Origin: Pseudomonadota bacterium
GTDB taxonomy: Bacteria > Pseudomonadota > Gammaproteobacteria > Pseudomonadales > Halieaceae
Reading direction: 5' to 3'
Assembly: GCA_030591305.1 (NCBI GenBank)
Contig: JAUVBI010000090.1
Span: forward strand, 1 to 10,865
Length of the DNA: 10,865 nt
How positions within the stretch are numbered: the stretch's first letter is position 1; each line of letters starts with the position of its first letter. The notes below the pieces were generated by a model. The model did not search any database, was not told the DNA's origin, and worked only from the letters and a program-made list of their open reading frames with translations. Positions 1 to 6,262 of this stretch are shown here, one piece after another. A program made the position numbers and the translations under genes.

Positions 1-622
1 CAAAGGCCTCCGCCGCCAGATCCTGGGCTTCCTGGATAACACTGTGGGGTTCCAGTAGAGAATCAAGTACCTGCACCGACACGGACAAATCGGTATTGAA
101 TATGTGTTCGCCCATCATCTGGTGGAAGTCCCCCACCCAGGGGCTATCGCGCAGGCTGGCACCCCCCGAGTGCCCGGGCGTGTGCCAGGCGTCTTTGGCA
201 CTGTACACATAGTCGCGCAGGGTATCAGCAAATGGCGTGCTGGCACGGTGCTGTATGGCCGACTGAACCTGCCTGAACAAATGGCTCATATTGTCATCAT
301 TACGATCGAACAATTCGACCACATGCCCGGAGAACTCTACAGCCTGTTCGACCGCCAGAAATAAATCCAACTCTGCCCGCATATGCTGCAGGGCGTCGAC
401 CAGTTCCCCGGACGCATCAATTGTCACGGTATCGATGATCACCGCCTGCAATAAACCATCTTCAGCAGCTAATTTCAGCACTTGTTCAGCCCCGGCACAG
501 GGCATAAAACGGTAGGCACAACTAATGCTAGCACCCAGGTCATTGCGACTACACTCAGCCAGCGCATCAAGCCAGCTTGCCCGCAGCTCGGCGCTAGCAC
601 TGACCACCGCCACATGACTCAT
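1..622 (-). CDS. Orn/Lys/Arg decarboxylase family protein, N-terminal part (3' end beyond left edge)
   Basis: About 207 codons are visible, from ATG at 622-620 to the left edge. A GAGGG ribosome site lies 6 nt before the ATG and favours this start. Residues 1 to about 125 form an alpha/beta, receiver-like 'wing' region. From about residue 129 the PLP-fold major domain begins, with HTPGHSGG at 147-154, a GEHIFNTDLSVSV stretch at 171-183 and LDSLLEP at 186-192. These match the order of motifs in fold-type I lysine, arginine and ornithine decarboxylases (TPGHxGG, G-x3-F-x-x-D-[IL]-S-[IV]-S, LGSL). Known members decarboxylate basic amino acids in the cytoplasm, giving polyamines or acid tolerance. 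The residue after TPGH is Ser, where Lys or Met is usual in the enzymes I know. The PLP-binding Lys and the rest of the active site lie outside the window, so the substrate cannot be assigned. The divergent Lrp/AsnC gene is a natural candidate regulator. Confidence 0.85.
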   Translation of the reverse strand, partial: MSHVAVVSASAELRASWLDALAECSRNDLGASISCAYRFMPCAGAEQVLKLAAEDGLLQAVIIDTVTIDASGELVDALQHMRAELDLFLAVEQAVEFSGHVVELFDRNDDNMSHLFRQVQSAIQHRASTPFADTLRDYVYSAKDAWHTPGHSGGASLRDSPWVGDFHQMMGEHIFNTDLSVSVQVLDSLLEPHSVIQEAQDLAAEAF

Positions 623-676
623 TAATTCCCTCACCTGTTGCATCTCCTTACAGCCCTTGGCCTGTTATAAGCCGCT

Positions 677-705
677 ATTCTATGCAGTAATTGCGTTATT
701 TTGAA
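677..705 (-). promoter_or_regulatory. Putative sigma70 promoter of the decarboxylase gene
   Basis: On the minus strand, TTCAAA (705-700) is followed after exactly 17 nt by TAGAAT (682-677), which matches the TATAAT consensus at 5 of 6 positions. The expected transcript start is near 670, leaving a leader of about 47 nt before the ATG at 622. The spacer carries an imperfect GCA/TGC inverted motif (684-694). This was read by eye and no transcript data were used. Confidence 0.45.
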
Positions 706-758
706 CATATAAACTGACGGATTAACGTCTTTTATCTTAAATTTTAACGGTACTAGCC

Positions 759-864
759 AGCAATATGCTTGAAAGTGGCCTTTATCTATTGCAGGTGGCA
801 TGGCAATTTCGCTGTACAACCGTAAAATAGGGCAGCTACCAGTAAGGGAAAGCAATATGCTGAA
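759..864. repeat. Duplicated palindromic 11-mer AGCAATATGCT, candidate Lrp/AsnC operators
   Basis: The 11-mer AGCAATATGCT occurs at 759-769 and again at 851-861, 92 bp apart. Each copy has AGCA/TGCT inverted arms around a 3-bp centre. With flanks, the copies read CAGCAATATGCTT and AAGCAATATGCTG, and both are followed by GAA after zero or one further base. The arms resemble the half sites of the E. coli Lrp consensus (YAGHAW...WTDCTR), with a shorter centre. The second copy covers the start codon of the regulator gene, which would suit autorepression. The operator role is inference. Confidence 0.4.
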
Positions 865-1291
865 TCTGGACAAAACCGACCAACTGTTATTGCAACTACT
901 GCAGTCAAACAGCCGCGAAAGTACCAGCGCCCTGGCCCGCACACTGGGCATATCACGCAGTACCGTACAGGACAGAATCAACCGCCTTGAGCGAAGAAAA
1001 ATTATTGCGGGCTACACCATTCGCTATCACGATGCCTTCAGTGGCAGGCAGTTAAACGCCCATGTGATGATTCAGGTAAACCCCAAGCAGAGCCAGAAAA
1101 TAGTCGATGCCCTGTCGAAGATGGCCGCGGTGATATCGGTGCAGACCGTGAGTGGTATTTACGATCTGGTGACCACAGTGAAGACCACAACCACACAGGA
1201 GATGGACCAGATATTGGACGAGATTGGCGAACTTGCCGGTGTCGAAAAAACCACAACATCCATTGTTCTCACCACAAAATTTGAGCGCTAA
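857..1291 (+). CDS. Lrp/AsnC family transcriptional regulator
   Basis: The product is 144 aa, close to the usual 150 or so for the family. I chose ATG 857 over an upstream in-frame ATG at 800 because AAGGGAA lies 6 nt before it, the protein then opens with the typical LNLDKTDQLLLQLLQ helix, and the extra 19 residues look unrelated. Residues 1-50 form the winged helix-turn-helix (recognition segment about 30-46, GISRSTVQDRINRLE). Residues about 65-140 form the RAM ligand-binding and oligomerisation domain with the conserved SGIYDL turn (99-104). Family members form dimers to octamers that bind amino acids and control nearby transport or metabolism genes. The gene is divergent from the decarboxylase, so local control of that gene by its amino-acid substrate or product is likely (inference). 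A palindromic element overlaps the start codon and suggests autoregulation. Confidence 0.92.
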   Translation: MLNLDKTDQLLLQLLQSNSRESTSALARTLGISRSTVQDRINRLERRKIIAGYTIRYHDAFSGRQLNAHVMIQVNPKQSQKIVDALSKMAAVISVQTVSGIYDLVTTVKTTTTQEMDQILDEIGELAGVEKTTTSIVLTTKFER

Positions 1292-1310
1292 CGCAGCCGT
1301 TTTTTATCGC

Positions 1311-2054
1311 TTACGTCCGATAGGCTTCCGGATCCAGCCGGTGCATTTCACTTTCGATCCAGCGCTCTATTTCATCCATTAATTCACCGGGCTCGCGGCC
1401 CGCTGCACTCACAGGCTGGCCGATGGAGACATCAATGACACCAGGGCGCAAGGCAAATGAGCGGCGCGGCCAGCAACGACCCGAAGTCACAGCAATGGGA
1501 ATAATATAGGCATCGGTGGCCACGGCCAGGCGTGAAGCACCCGCTTTATATGCGCCCTTTTTGCCACGCTCAATTCGCGTTCCCTCGGGAAACATGATAA
1601 TCCACTTGCCATCATCCATTAAAATTTCGCCCTGCTCAGCCACTTTATTCCAGGCCTGCGCACGTTGCTTACGATCGATATGAATCATATCCAGGCGCCC
1701 CATGCACCAGCCAAAGATGGGTATACGCAGCAGCTCTTTCTTGAACACATAGGCCAGGGGGTGAGACGTCATACTGGGAAAATAAAATGTTTCCCAGGTA
1801 GATTGGTGCTTGGGGCACAGGATTATACGGCGCATATCATCCGCCAGGGGCAGATTTTCTTCTCCGTGTATTTGGTACTTGACCCCCCCCACCACCCGCG
1901 CGGCAACAATAACGCCGCGTAAAAAGGGCGCGGCAAACCACCACCACAGGGTATCGCTACGTAGAAAAATTGAACAAAATACCAGTGTGATACCGCAGGG
2001 AATAACAGAGATCACAATCCAGGCAAAAACGATCATCGAACGGATGGCATTCAT
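1311..2054 (-). CDS. plsC: 1-acyl-sn-glycerol-3-phosphate acyltransferase (PlsC family)
   Basis: The protein is 247 aa with a hydrophobic N-terminal anchor (about 5-31). It carries the PlsC acyltransferase motifs in order: KHQSTWE at 82-88 (motif I, in HX4E rather than HX4D form), a segment with MGRLDMIHIDR (118-128), FPEGTR at 155-160 (motif III, phosphate binding) and IIPIAV at 184-189 (motif IV). The family transfers an acyl chain to lysophosphatidic acid at the inner membrane to make phosphatidic acid. The HX4E variant is known to me from other proteobacterial members, so it need not mean loss of activity. Its ATG overlaps the stop of the upstream hydrolase gene as ATGA, so translation is probably coupled. 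As bacteria often carry several PlsC paralogues, the gene name is a family-level label and the true acyl acceptor is uncertain. Confidence 0.88.
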   Translation of the reverse strand: MNAIRSMIVFAWIVISVIPCGITLVFCSIFLRSDTLWWWFAAPFLRGVIVAARVVGGVKYQIHGEENLPLADDMRRIILCPKHQSTWETFYFPSMTSHPLAYVFKKELLRIPIFGWCMGRLDMIHIDRKQRAQAWNKVAEQGEILMDDGKWIIMFPEGTRIERGKKGAYKAGASRLAVATDAYIIPIAVTSGRCWPRRSFALRPGVIDVSIGQPVSAAGREPGELMDEIERWIESEMHRLDPEAYRT

Positions 2055-3124
2055 GCCGTTTTCTCTGCTACCACTTTACCTTCAACACTGTCGAGAAACT
2101 CTGCAATGTTATCAAAGGCTGCGTCGGCTTCGGGCAGCTGCGGCGTAAATATCTGCCAGACATGGACCATAAATGGCCAGTGCTGCATGACAACGGGTGA
2201 GCCCGCCGCCTGGCCCTTTGTCACATAGCGCCGCGCATCATCAAATAACATTTCGGCCTCGCTCGCTTGAATCAATACCGGCGGCAAGCCGGATAAGTCT
2301 CCGCGAACAGGAGAACAGACAGGGTCTGAAGGCGGCATGCGACTGGTGAACCACGACAACCACCACAGCAAGACCTTGGGTACCTTGGCCAACTTGCCAA
2401 ACTGTGGCCCCAGCATGGGGTCGCTGGCAACATTGCTGACCAGACTGGGTGAGGTGAGGGTTAGGTCCACCACTGGAGAAAATGCCACCGCTGCATCCGG
2501 TGCACGTAATTTTTGATCTCGCACCCAGGCGATCAGGGACAAAGTGAGATTGCCCCCGGCAGAGTCACCTGAGACCAGCAGAAAATCGAGTTCCTGGGCT
2601 CCTTCCGGACCATTTTCCAGAATCCAGCGGTAGGCGTTCTGGCAATCGTCAATGCCATCTCGTCGGCTATTCTCAGGCATCAAGCGGTAGTCCAGGGAGA
2701 ACACCGACGCATTGGCCAGTTGCGAAAGCCTGTCGGTAATAGTGCGGTGGCTTTTAGGGCTACCAGCCAGCCATGCCCCACCATGAATATACAGTATTCG
2801 TCTGCGGGTGCTTACACCGGGAGCGGTAACCCACTCTCCTCTTATCAGGCCCGTGTTCACCTGGCGAAATTCGCTGAGCAACTCCTTGCCGTCGCTCATT
2901 GAATCCATGTAATCACGCAGGGCCTTCAGCCTTTCCTTGCGAGAACCTGTCGTCACCGCAGCTGTCATCTCCTTCAGCAATGCAAGAACCTCGTGATGCC
3001 CCTCACTGGGCTCGCCCTCGGGTTGTGGCAATAGATTGGTGTCGAGGTATGACAGATTTTCCCCGCGTAAATAAAGAAAGCTGAACGCCAGAAAGACAAG
3101 CCCAAACAATACAAACCAGACCAT
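2051..3124 (-). CDS. Membrane-anchored alpha/beta hydrolase, hormone-sensitive-lipase (HSL) family
   Basis: The protein is 357 aa. One transmembrane helix spans about 2-20 and is followed by the cap region. The alpha/beta-hydrolase-3 core then shows HGGAW at 114-118 (oxyanion hole), DYRLMPE at 145-151, GDSAGG at 186-191 with nucleophile Ser188, and HVWQIF at 321-326 with catalytic His321. In this family the acid is usually Asp in a D-x-L-x-D-[DE] stretch. Here the stretch reads EMLFDD (291-296), so the acid is ambiguous (Glu291 or a nearby Asp). Members hydrolyse short to medium acyl esters or lactones. GGAG sits 8 nt before the ATG. The gene leads a two-gene operon with the acyltransferase, overlapping it by 4 nt. 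That pairing suggests lipid ester turnover or remodelling at the inner membrane (inference). The substrate is unknown. Confidence 0.9.
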   Translation of the reverse strand: MVWFVLFGLVFLAFSFLYLRGENLSYLDTNLLPQPEGEPSEGHHEVLALLKEMTAAVTTGSRKERLKALRDYMDSMSDGKELLSEFRQVNTGLIRGEWVTAPGVSTRRRILYIHGGAWLAGSPKSHRTITDRLSQLANASVFSLDYRLMPENSRRDGIDDCQNAYRWILENGPEGAQELDFLLVSGDSAGGNLTLSLIAWVRDQKLRAPDAAVAFSPVVDLTLTSPSLVSNVASDPMLGPQFGKLAKVPKVLLWWLSWFTSRMPPSDPVCSPVRGDLSGLPPVLIQASEAEMLFDDARRYVTKGQAAGSPVVMQHWPFMVHVWQIFTPQLPEADAAFDNIAEFLDSVEGKVVAEKTA

Positions 3125-3211
3125 AGGGGAAACTCCAAATAATGATCCGTGTATTAAACCAGAATACCGGCCGGGGGGAAAACCCCTGTCGCCAGTAGAA
3201 AATACAAAAAT

Positions 3212-3240
3212 CTGTTAATGCATCACAGTAGCAGTATACT
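3212..3240 (+). promoter_or_regulatory. Putative promoter of the SutA-like small protein gene
   Basis: CTGTTA (3212-3217) is followed after 17 nt by TATACT (3235-3240), which matches TATAAT at 5 of 6 positions. The -35 match is weak (3 of 6). The -10 box lies inside a perfect 10-bp palindrome, CAGTATACTG (3232-3241), which could also be an operator half. The predicted transcript start near 3247 leaves a very short leader without a visible Shine-Dalgarno site. Confidence 0.35.
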
Positions 3241-3261
3241 GAGGCGTTTGCTTATTAAAAA

Positions 3262-3612
3262 GTGCTGCCAACACACGTGAAAAAAATTATTACTAAAGCA
3301 GAGATTCGCGCCCACCTGGAACGAGATATGAGCCACTTTCTCGATAAGGGCGGTCGTATCGAAGAAATTCCCCGCGGCATCAGTGGCCGGGATGAGGGGC
3401 ACTCTATGATGCCGCCCTCGCGCACCCTGTTTATCGAACCCAGTCTTGAGCGTACGCCTGTTCCGGAAGTTGTCGCCGCCATTGAGGCCAGGCGTAAAGC
3501 AAAGCTTAAACGCACACCCACGCCAAAAAACAGCCAACTTCCCCGGCGCCGCAGAAAGACACTCTATGATGATTTTGGCGAACCCTTGAGAAGAGTCTGG
3601 GTAGACGAGTAG
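3262..3612 (+). CDS. Small basic protein with SutA-like FLxxGGxI motif, function unknown
   Basis: The protein is 116 aa from GTG 3262. GTG 3277 (giving a start MKKIITKAEIR) and ATG 3330 are alternatives. A stop at 3256 rules out longer forms, and no clear ribosome site decides among them. The core is SHFLDKGGRIEEIPRGISG (residues 24-42). Its FL-x-x-GG-x-[IV]-x-x-I pattern resembles, from memory, the C-terminal core of SutA, a small RNA-polymerase-associated regulator of Pseudomonas. Unlike SutA, the rest is not acidic: the middle is RTP/VPEVVAAIEARRKAKLKR and the tail has RRRRK followed by LYDDFGEPLRRVW. No signal peptide or transmembrane segment is visible. It could be a nucleic-acid-associated or RNAP-associated regulator (inference). 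It is monocistronic, divergent from the hydrolase gene and convergent with the sortase operon. Confidence 0.7.
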   Translation: MLPTHVKKIITKAEIRAHLERDMSHFLDKGGRIEEIPRGISGRDEGHSMMPPSRTLFIEPSLERTPVPEVVAAIEARRKAKLKRTPTPKNSQLPRRRRKTLYDDFGEPLRRVWVDE

Positions 3613-3646
3613 TAGCTAGAGACGAAAAGATAACTACAGACGAAAA

Positions 3647-3666
3647 AAAGGGGCCTAAGCCCCTTT
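3647..3666. terminator. Bidirectional rho-independent terminator
   Basis: A perfect 8-bp stem, AAAGGGGC / GCCCCTTT, encloses a CTAA loop. Seven A residues on the plus strand (3643-3649) become a T-tract after the stem for minus-strand transcripts, so it is a classic terminator 48 nt after the stop of the sortase-substrate gene. For the plus-strand gene ending at 3612 the following GATTTT is a weaker tail. Confidence 0.85.
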
Positions 3667-3713
3667 GATTTTAAGCCCGGCTACAGTACCCAGGCTTAAT
3701 AGCTGCTCGAGAA

Positions 3714-4271
3714 TTATGCCAGACGGCGACGAATTCCGCTCAGCATGCCACCCAGAGCAACAAACGCTCCACCCAGCAGGCCAATCAAGAACAGTGGGCT
3801 CGCAGTAGTTGGCATTTCTACCACTTCTTCTTCGATAACCACAATAGCCGTCTCATCCAGGTCGTCTGCATCTTCAACAATCAGAGCGAAACGGTCTTCA
3901 GGAATATACACGTTCAATTCCTGACCGCGCATCAAATCACTGGCGCGATACTCACGGCCAGCAATTTCTGCACGCCAGGAGTTGTCTAGTACAACGCTGC
4001 GGCTATCGCCCTTTGTGCCATCTGTGTGCAAAGTACGAAAAGTCATGCGGTTGCCGCGGATGCGAACGACCTCAATACTAACCTTGGCGTACAGCTTGCC
4101 GCCTTTCTCGTAGACTGCTCTACAGGTCATAGCGATATCAGGGTTAGCTGCCAAAACTTCTGCAGACCAGTTCAGGTCAGCACAAGTGGGTGCAGCTGCG
4201 TCCTGAGCCATTGCCTGGCCCATACCCAGCGATAACGCAAATCCCATACCTATTACTAGCTTCTTGTTCAT
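3714..4271 (-). CDS. Secreted protein with C-terminal sortase sorting signal (sortase substrate)
   Basis: The start is ATG 4271, chosen for the perfect AGGAGG 7 nt upstream and the signal peptide that begins there. An in-frame extension to 4373 lies inside the sortase gene. The product is 185 aa. Residues 1-22 are a Sec signal peptide with likely cleavage after AMA. Residues 23 to about 140 form a beta-rich exported domain with two cysteines (C30, C50), which could form a disulfide. An acidic linker (IVVIEEEVVE) leads to MPTTASP at 153-159, then a hydrophobic helix (about 160-178) and the tail RRRLA. That tripartite end is the layout of an LPxTG/LPxTA sorting signal. A sortase gene lies 14 bp upstream in the same operon, so this is very likely its dedicated substrate, displayed on the periplasmic side. 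I do not recognise the central domain, and its role is unknown. Confidence 0.85.
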   Translation of the reverse strand: MNKKLVIGMGFALSLGMGQAMAQDAAAPTCADLNWSAEVLAANPDIAMTCRAVYEKGGKLYAKVSIEVVRIRGNRMTFRTLHTDGTKGDSRSVVLDNSWRAEIAGREYRASDLMRGQELNVYIPEDRFALIVEDADDLDETAIVVIEEEVVEMPTTASPLFLIGLLGGAFVALGGMLSGIRRRLA

Positions 4272-4278
4272 GTCAATT

Positions 4279-4284
4279 CCTCCT
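4279..4284 (-). promoter_or_regulatory. Consensus Shine-Dalgarno site that fixes the substrate start
   Basis: AGGAGG on the minus strand lies 7 nt before ATG 4271 and directly after the sortase stop codon (4288-4286). The sortase gene itself has only a weak site, which suggests that the substrate is made in excess over its enzyme from the shared transcript (inference). Confidence 0.8.
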
Positions 4285-4285
4285 T

Positions 4286-4945
4286 TTAGTTTTGATTGAC
4301 ATCGGTAATGTCGAGGGACGCAGTCACGATAAATCGCTGGGGCGCATGTCCGACAAAATAAAATGGGTAACATGTAACCAGTGTTACCGATTGCTCCGTG
4401 GTGTCCTGAAGCAAATCCATATCATCAATTTCCACAATCTGCGTGGAATTGATTACAAAATTCTTGGGGCCTTCCAGTGTTTCGAGCAACAGTTTGTCAC
4501 CTGGCTGCACATCTTTCAATACCATGAAATAGCCATCGCGATGGCCGGCTATGCCAATATTACCCGGCTCATGGGGATAGGACATGCCATCGATAACGCC
4601 GGAGCCCCTGTCCATTAACAATTCGGAGTCTGAGGGGTAGACTGGAACTTCAAGCCCGATGGAGGGAATGGCGAGCACACCCAATACGGGGGGCAGCTCT
4701 GCATTGAGGCTGGTCTGGTAGTCTGTAATTCTGCCGGGGGCCCACAAAGCTGTGTTGGGTTCTACCGTTTCGGGAATGGGGATAAGATTTTCTTCGGGTA
4801 TATTAGCAAACTCGGCTATGGCACTGCGACGCTGGATTTCTCCCTGGGCAATCTGCACCACAAAGAAACCCATGAAAAGTATGCCCGCCACATAGCTGAG
4901 CACTTCTCCTGCGCGAATTACCAATAACTCCAGCCTACCTGGCAT
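4286..4945 (-). CDS. Sortase, class D-like, proteobacterial
   Basis: The protein is 219 aa. One N-terminal transmembrane helix (about 15-33) and a spacer precede the sortase beta-barrel. Within the barrel are LGVLAIPSIGLEVPVY at 88-103, GHRDGYF at 134-140 with catalytic His135, TLVTCYPF at 188-195 with nucleophile Cys192, and APQRF at 201-205 with Arg204. All three catalytic residues are present, and the TLxTC-YPF and AGHRD contexts fit class D (or the related marine proteobacterial) sortases. Sortases cleave within an LPxTG-like motif and transfer the protein to an amino nucleophile, acting outside the inner membrane. An in-frame TAA directly before the ATG fixes the 5' limit. The ribosome site is poor. 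The substrate gene follows after 14 bp. A 16-bp direct repeat lies upstream in the region shared with the epoxide hydrolase gene. The acceptor molecule in this Gram-negative is unknown. Confidence 0.92.
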   Translation of the reverse strand: MPGRLELLVIRAGEVLSYVAGILFMGFFVVQIAQGEIQRRSAIAEFANIPEENLIPIPETVEPNTALWAPGRITDYQTSLNAELPPVLGVLAIPSIGLEVPVYPSDSELLMDRGSGVIDGMSYPHEPGNIGIAGHRDGYFMVLKDVQPGDKLLLETLEGPKNFVINSTQIVEIDDMDLLQDTTEQSVTLVTCYPFYFVGHAPQRFIVTASLDITDVNQN

Positions 4946-5000
4946 TTATTGCTTTGTATCCCCTGTTGCCGACCCAAAAGCGGGCCACACTTCAAACATC

Positions 5001-5044
5001 AGTCGTATATTCTAGTTCTTTTTCAACGAGTTGTATATTCTAGT
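5001..5044. repeat. Direct repeat AGTYGTATATTCTAGT, two copies with 28-bp period
   Basis: The two copies at 5001-5016 and 5029-5044 differ only at the fourth base (C or T). On the minus strand each copy contains TAGAAT, a good -10 match pointing towards the sortase gene. The upstream copy could serve as an operator or an alternative -10. The core GTATATT recurs in inverted orientation at 5084-5090, just before the epoxide hydrolase start. The repeats lie in the 156-bp region between two divergent operons, so they may be regulator-binding sites (inference). Confidence 0.55.
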
Positions 5045-5101
5045 GTTTTTACTGCAAGATGCCAGCTTATTTTACATAAGTTTAATATACAGTAGAAAAT
5101 T

Positions 5102-6262
5102 GTGAATAATGACATTTACCCTTTTGTTGTGGATGTCCCGGAATCCGAGTTAGTGTATTTGCGCAACAGACTGGAACAAACACGATGGCCAGAGGCTGAA
5201 ACAACGGGCAACTGGGATCAGGGTATTCCCCTGCAGTACACCCGGGAACTGGCCCAGTACTGGCTACAAGAATATGACTGGCGCCGCTACGAAAAGAAAC
5301 TCAATAGTTGGCCCCAATTCAAAACTGAAATTGACGGGCTGGACATACACTTTATCCACGTGCGCAGCCCGCATGAAAACGCCCTGCCATTAATCATCTC
5401 GCACGGCTGGCCGGGGTCTGTTGTCGAATTTCACAAAATTATTGACGCCCTAACCAACCCCACAGAACACGGAGGCAAAGCCGAAGATGCCTTTCACGTG
5501 GTCGCCCCCTCCCTGCCCGGCTTTGGCTTTTCCGAAAAACCCGCTAGCACCGGCACCTCGGTTGAAAAAATCGGAACCATGTGGGGTCAACTTATGGCGC
5601 GACTGGGATACGAACGCTATGTGGCACAAGGTGGTGACTGGGGCAGTGTTATCACCCAGAGCATGGGCCAGAGCGAAACCACCCACTGTGCAGGCATTCA
5701 CATCAATATGCCCATCGTCGCACCGGACCCCGACACCATGGACTCACTCACAGAGGTGGAGACCAGTGCCCTGGAAGCCATGGGCTTCTATAACGACTGG
5801 GATTCCGGTTACTCAAAGCAACAGTCCACCAGGCCACAAACGCTGGCCTATGGCCTGGCCGACTCGCCCGTTGGTCAGATGGCCTGGATTGTAGAGAAGT
5901 TCTACCAGTGGATGGATTGCGAGGTCGACGGTGTAAAACACCCCGAAAATATCCTCAGCAAGGATGAACTTCTAGACAATGTGATGATGTATTGGCTCAA
6001 TAATACAGCGGCCAGTTCTGCGCGCTTATACTGGGAAAGTTTTAACAACCCCAGTATGGAAGTCATTGACATGCCAGTTGGCTGTTCATTATTTCCAAAG
6101 GAGATTTTTCGCTGCAGTGAACGCTGGGCGGCGAAGCGTTTTACAAACCTTATTTACTGGAATGAACTGGATAAGGGCGGGCATTTTGCCGCACTGGAAC
6201 AACCCGAAATTTTCCTGGAAGAAGTGCGCAACTGCTTCCGTATACTAAGGACTGCAGAATGA
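5102..6262 (+). CDS. Epoxide hydrolase, microsomal (EHN) type
   Basis: The protein is 386 aa from GTG 5102. An in-frame TAG at 5093 blocks a longer form, and the N-terminus begins directly with the EHN domain (about 4-110), so the start is likely despite no clear ribosome site. The alpha/beta-hydrolase core shows HGWPGS at 101-106 (oxyanion hole), PGFGFSEKP at 139-147, GGDWGS at 177-182 with nucleophile Asp179, a ring-opening Tyr candidate at 310 (SARLYWESF), FPKE with acid candidate Glu334, and GGHFAALEQPE at 359-369 with His361. This complete triad fits hydration of epoxides to diols. The stop overlaps the thioesterase start as ATGA, so both are one translationally coupled operon. The substrate is unknown. 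Related bacterial enzymes act on aromatic, terpene or fatty epoxides. Confidence 0.93.
   Translation: MNNDIYPFVVDVPESELVYLRNRLEQTRWPEAETTGNWDQGIPLQYTRELAQYWLQEYDWRRYEKKLNSWPQFKTEIDGLDIHFIHVRSPHENALPLIISHGWPGSVVEFHKIIDALTNPTEHGGKAEDAFHVVAPSLPGFGFSEKPASTGTSVEKIGTMWGQLMARLGYERYVAQGGDWGSVITQSMGQSETTHCAGIHINMPIVAPDPDTMDSLTEVETSALEAMGFYNDWDSGYSKQQSTRPQTLAYGLADSPVGQMAWIVEKFYQWMDCEVDGVKHPENILSKDELLDNVMMYWLNNTAASSARLYWESFNNPSMEVIDMPVGCSLFPKEIFRCSERWAAKRFTNLIYWNELDKGGHFAALEQPEIFLEEVRNCFRILRTAE

Noticed and set aside
800..856. Upstream ATG extension of the Lrp/AsnC protein by 19 residues
   Set aside because: The extension has no family similarity and lies in the regulatory region. ATG 857 has a good ribosome site.
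1290..1305. AACG-CAGC-CGTT followed by a T-run after the Lrp gene
   Set aside because: A 4-bp stem is too short for a credible rho-independent terminator, although the T-run is suggestive.
1882..1891. Poly-C runs (also near 6653-6660 and 8587-8594) as possible slippage or phase-variation tracts
   Set aside because: The flanking reading frames are intact and the runs fall in ordinary codons, so nothing points to programmed slippage.
3175..3186. GGGG-AAAA-CCCC hairpin between the hydrolase and the SutA-like gene
   Set aside because: The stem is only 4 bp with no T-tract, and it lies upstream of both flanking genes, so it does not look like a terminator.
4272..4373. Longer start for the sortase substrate inside the sortase gene
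   Set aside because: It would place an unlikely peptide before a clear signal peptide. AGGAGG 7 nt before ATG 4271 decides the start.
5487..5894. 135-codon plus-strand frame inside the epoxide hydrolase gene
   Set aside because: It lies within the coding sequence of a complete enzyme in another frame and its product has no recognisable motif.
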